DNA of 64,000 nt from JAKZVK01 sp965248255 (GTDB taxonomy: Bacteria > Acidobacteriota > Terriglobia > Bryobacterales > UBA6623). Each line of letters opens with the position of its first letter. Positions within the stretch are counted from its first letter, which is position 1. The stretch is from positions 496,001 to 560,000 of the forward strand of contig CBDFIW010000001.1 in assembly GCA_965248255.1 (NCBI GenBank), read 5' to 3'. Positions 63,240 through 64,000 of this stretch are shown in pieces. The translations under genes were made by a program, and so were the position numbers. The notes beneath the pieces are model-generated. The model did no database searches, was not told where the DNA came from, and saw only the letters and a program-made list of their open reading frames with translations.

Positions 63240-63446
63240 ATGCGCATTATACCTTGGCACGGCAGCCCCATCAGCCAGAAGGCCGTTGCTGAGTGGATCT
63301 TCGTCGCCTTTCTTCTGTTGGTCTACTTCGCCAATCTCCTCGGACCGCCACCGGAGCGCGTAGAGGAGATCGCCTACCTCACCTTAACGATGTGGCTCTT
63401 ACCGTTCTGGGCATGGAGTTTCGACCGGCGTAGGATCGTTGCATAG
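63240..63446 (+). CDS. Small membrane protein, hypothetical
   Basis: 68 residues from ATG, with two hydrophobic segments (WIFVAFLLLVYFANLLG and LTLTMWLLPFWAWSF) and a basic C-terminus. Its start is only 23 bases from the divergent gatB start, which leaves little room for promoters. So it may be a chance frame, although the composition is membrane-like. No family recognised. Confidence 0.4.
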   Translation: MRIIPWHGSPISQKAVAEWIFVAFLLLVYFANLLGPPPERVEEIAYLTLTMWLLPFWAWSFDRRRIVA

Positions 63447-63453
63447 CAACCTA

Positions 63454-64000
63454 TTGAATCCCGCAAATTATTATGACACTTTTTGACAGTGTGGAGCATC
63501 TATATATGTATGGGCAACCCCAAAGGTGTGAAGCGGGATTTCAAGGCGCTGGAGAAGCGCCGTTTCGAAGCGATGCGGCTGCTCCACCAAGGCCACAATC
63601 AGTCCGAGACGGCGAGACGGCTGAACGTCGCTCGCCAAACCGTCAGTGAGTGGCGGCGGCAATACCGCGAGCAGGGTGCGGCCGGACTCCGCCAGGCCGG
63701 GCGCGCCGGACGCAAGCCGCTCCTCGATGCCGCACAACGCGAACGCCTGACGTCGCTGCTGCTGGAAGGCCCGGAAGCCCACGGCTTCCCAACGCCCCTG
63801 TGGAGCTGTCCGCGGGTGGCTCGGCTGACCGGAGACGAGTTCGGGGTCGCATACCACGCAGGCCACGCCTGGAAGATCCTGCGAGCGCTCGACTGGAGCC
63901 CGCAACGCCCGGCCGGAAAGGCGCGCGAGCGCAACGAAGAGCGGATCCGCACCTGGAAGCGCAAGACCTGGAAGCGCATTAAAAAAAAGCCCAAAACGAA
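63454..64000 (+). mobile_element. IS630-family element, type A, copy 4 (left part, cut by window end)
   Basis: Begins TTGAATCCCGCAAATTATT after TA at 63452-63453, identical to copy 3 as far as the window runs. The right end would be near 64547. Confidence 0.92.
63510..64000 (+). CDS. IS630-A transposase, orfA (copy 4, truncated by window)
   Basis: First ~163 codons of orfA from the ATG of MGNPKGV, matching copies 2 and 3. The A8 run is at 63981-63988 with the slippery heptamer at 63983-63989, then the window ends. Confidence 0.85.
   Translation, partial: MGNPKGVKRDFKALEKRRFEAMRLLHQGHNQSETARRLNVARQTVSEWRRQYREQGAAGLRQAGRAGRKPLLDAAQRERLTSLLLEGPEAHGFPTPLWSCPRVARLTGDEFGVAYHAGHAWKILRALDWSPQRPAGKARERNEERIRTWKRKTWKRIKKKPKT

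Noticed and set aside
61489..63363. A 624-codon plus-strand open frame
   Set aside because: Exactly antisense to gatB, and its composition (His/Arg/Leu-rich) is typical of the complement of a GC-rich gene.

Overview
The window looks like a chromosomal segment of an Acidobacteriota bacterium, most likely of the Bryobacterales/Solibacteres type. The best marker is a C-terminal domain matching the Solibacter C-terminal family (TIGR03437 as I recall it) at 30945-31663. IPT-repeat/beta-propeller surface proteins, Tat-exported sugar enzymes and many small exported proteins fit that placement. GC is high throughout. The lineage call is inference; there is no rRNA to anchor it.

Layout: 1-6.9 kb holds a huge beta-propeller/IPT surface protein broken by a nonsense codon, a B12-type radical SAM enzyme and a broken unknown protein. 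7.2-11.8 kb is a graveyard of transposase genes (IS6, two rve-type, IS630, IS3 fragments) around a damaged tRNA-Pro(UGG) flanked by CGTAAGT repeats, probably an old attachment site. 12.1-20.1 kb is an unusual modification island: a frameshifted MbtH-like gene, an SGNH hydrolase split by an IS, a NodU/TobZ-type carbamoyltransferase and, divergently, a fusion of a prolyl-4-hydroxylase-like dioxygenase with a glycosyltransferase. 22.7-30.2 kb is a housekeeping block on the minus strand (eno, two TPR proteins, rnc, an exported protein, lpxC, a DUF429 gene). 32.8-38.6 kb is a sugar-acid/PHP-hydrolase region (two PHP proteins, a Gfo/Idh/MocA oxidoreductase, an acid-sugar dehydratase). 39-49 kb mixes exported proteins, a lactonase lipoprotein, a ferredoxin and a 2-hydroxyacid dehydrogenase with four IS elements. 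49.2-56.3 kb carries an M14 peptidase, a sulfatase and a PQQ dehydrogenase with its likely cytochrome c. 56.7-63.4 kb holds rpoD, a PRC-barrel protein, a decayed GGDEF/HD gene, a TIM-barrel isomerase and gatB.

The dominant theme is recent IS activity plus gene decay. IS630-A (1094 bp; four copies, the last cut by the window end) and IS630-B (1164-1165 bp; three copies) have exactly definable ends with TA duplications. Taking out an element plus one TA restores two interrupted genes in frame. IS630-A has a dnaX-type A AAA AAG slippery heptamer between its two ORFs. Two of the three IS630-B copies carry different one-base insertions at the same spot. Several genes have one-base frameshifts (MbtH, a CehA/McbA-like hydrolase twice, a transposase C-terminus), so either the genome is decaying, as in some symbionts, or the assembly has indel errors.

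The most novel candidate is the 12.1-20.1 kb island. Hydroxylase plus glycosyltransferase in one chain recalls the two-step hydroxylation-glycosylation of procollagen lysyl hydroxylases. It sits beside a carbamoyltransferase, an SGNH hydrolase and an MbtH homologue with no NRPS in view.
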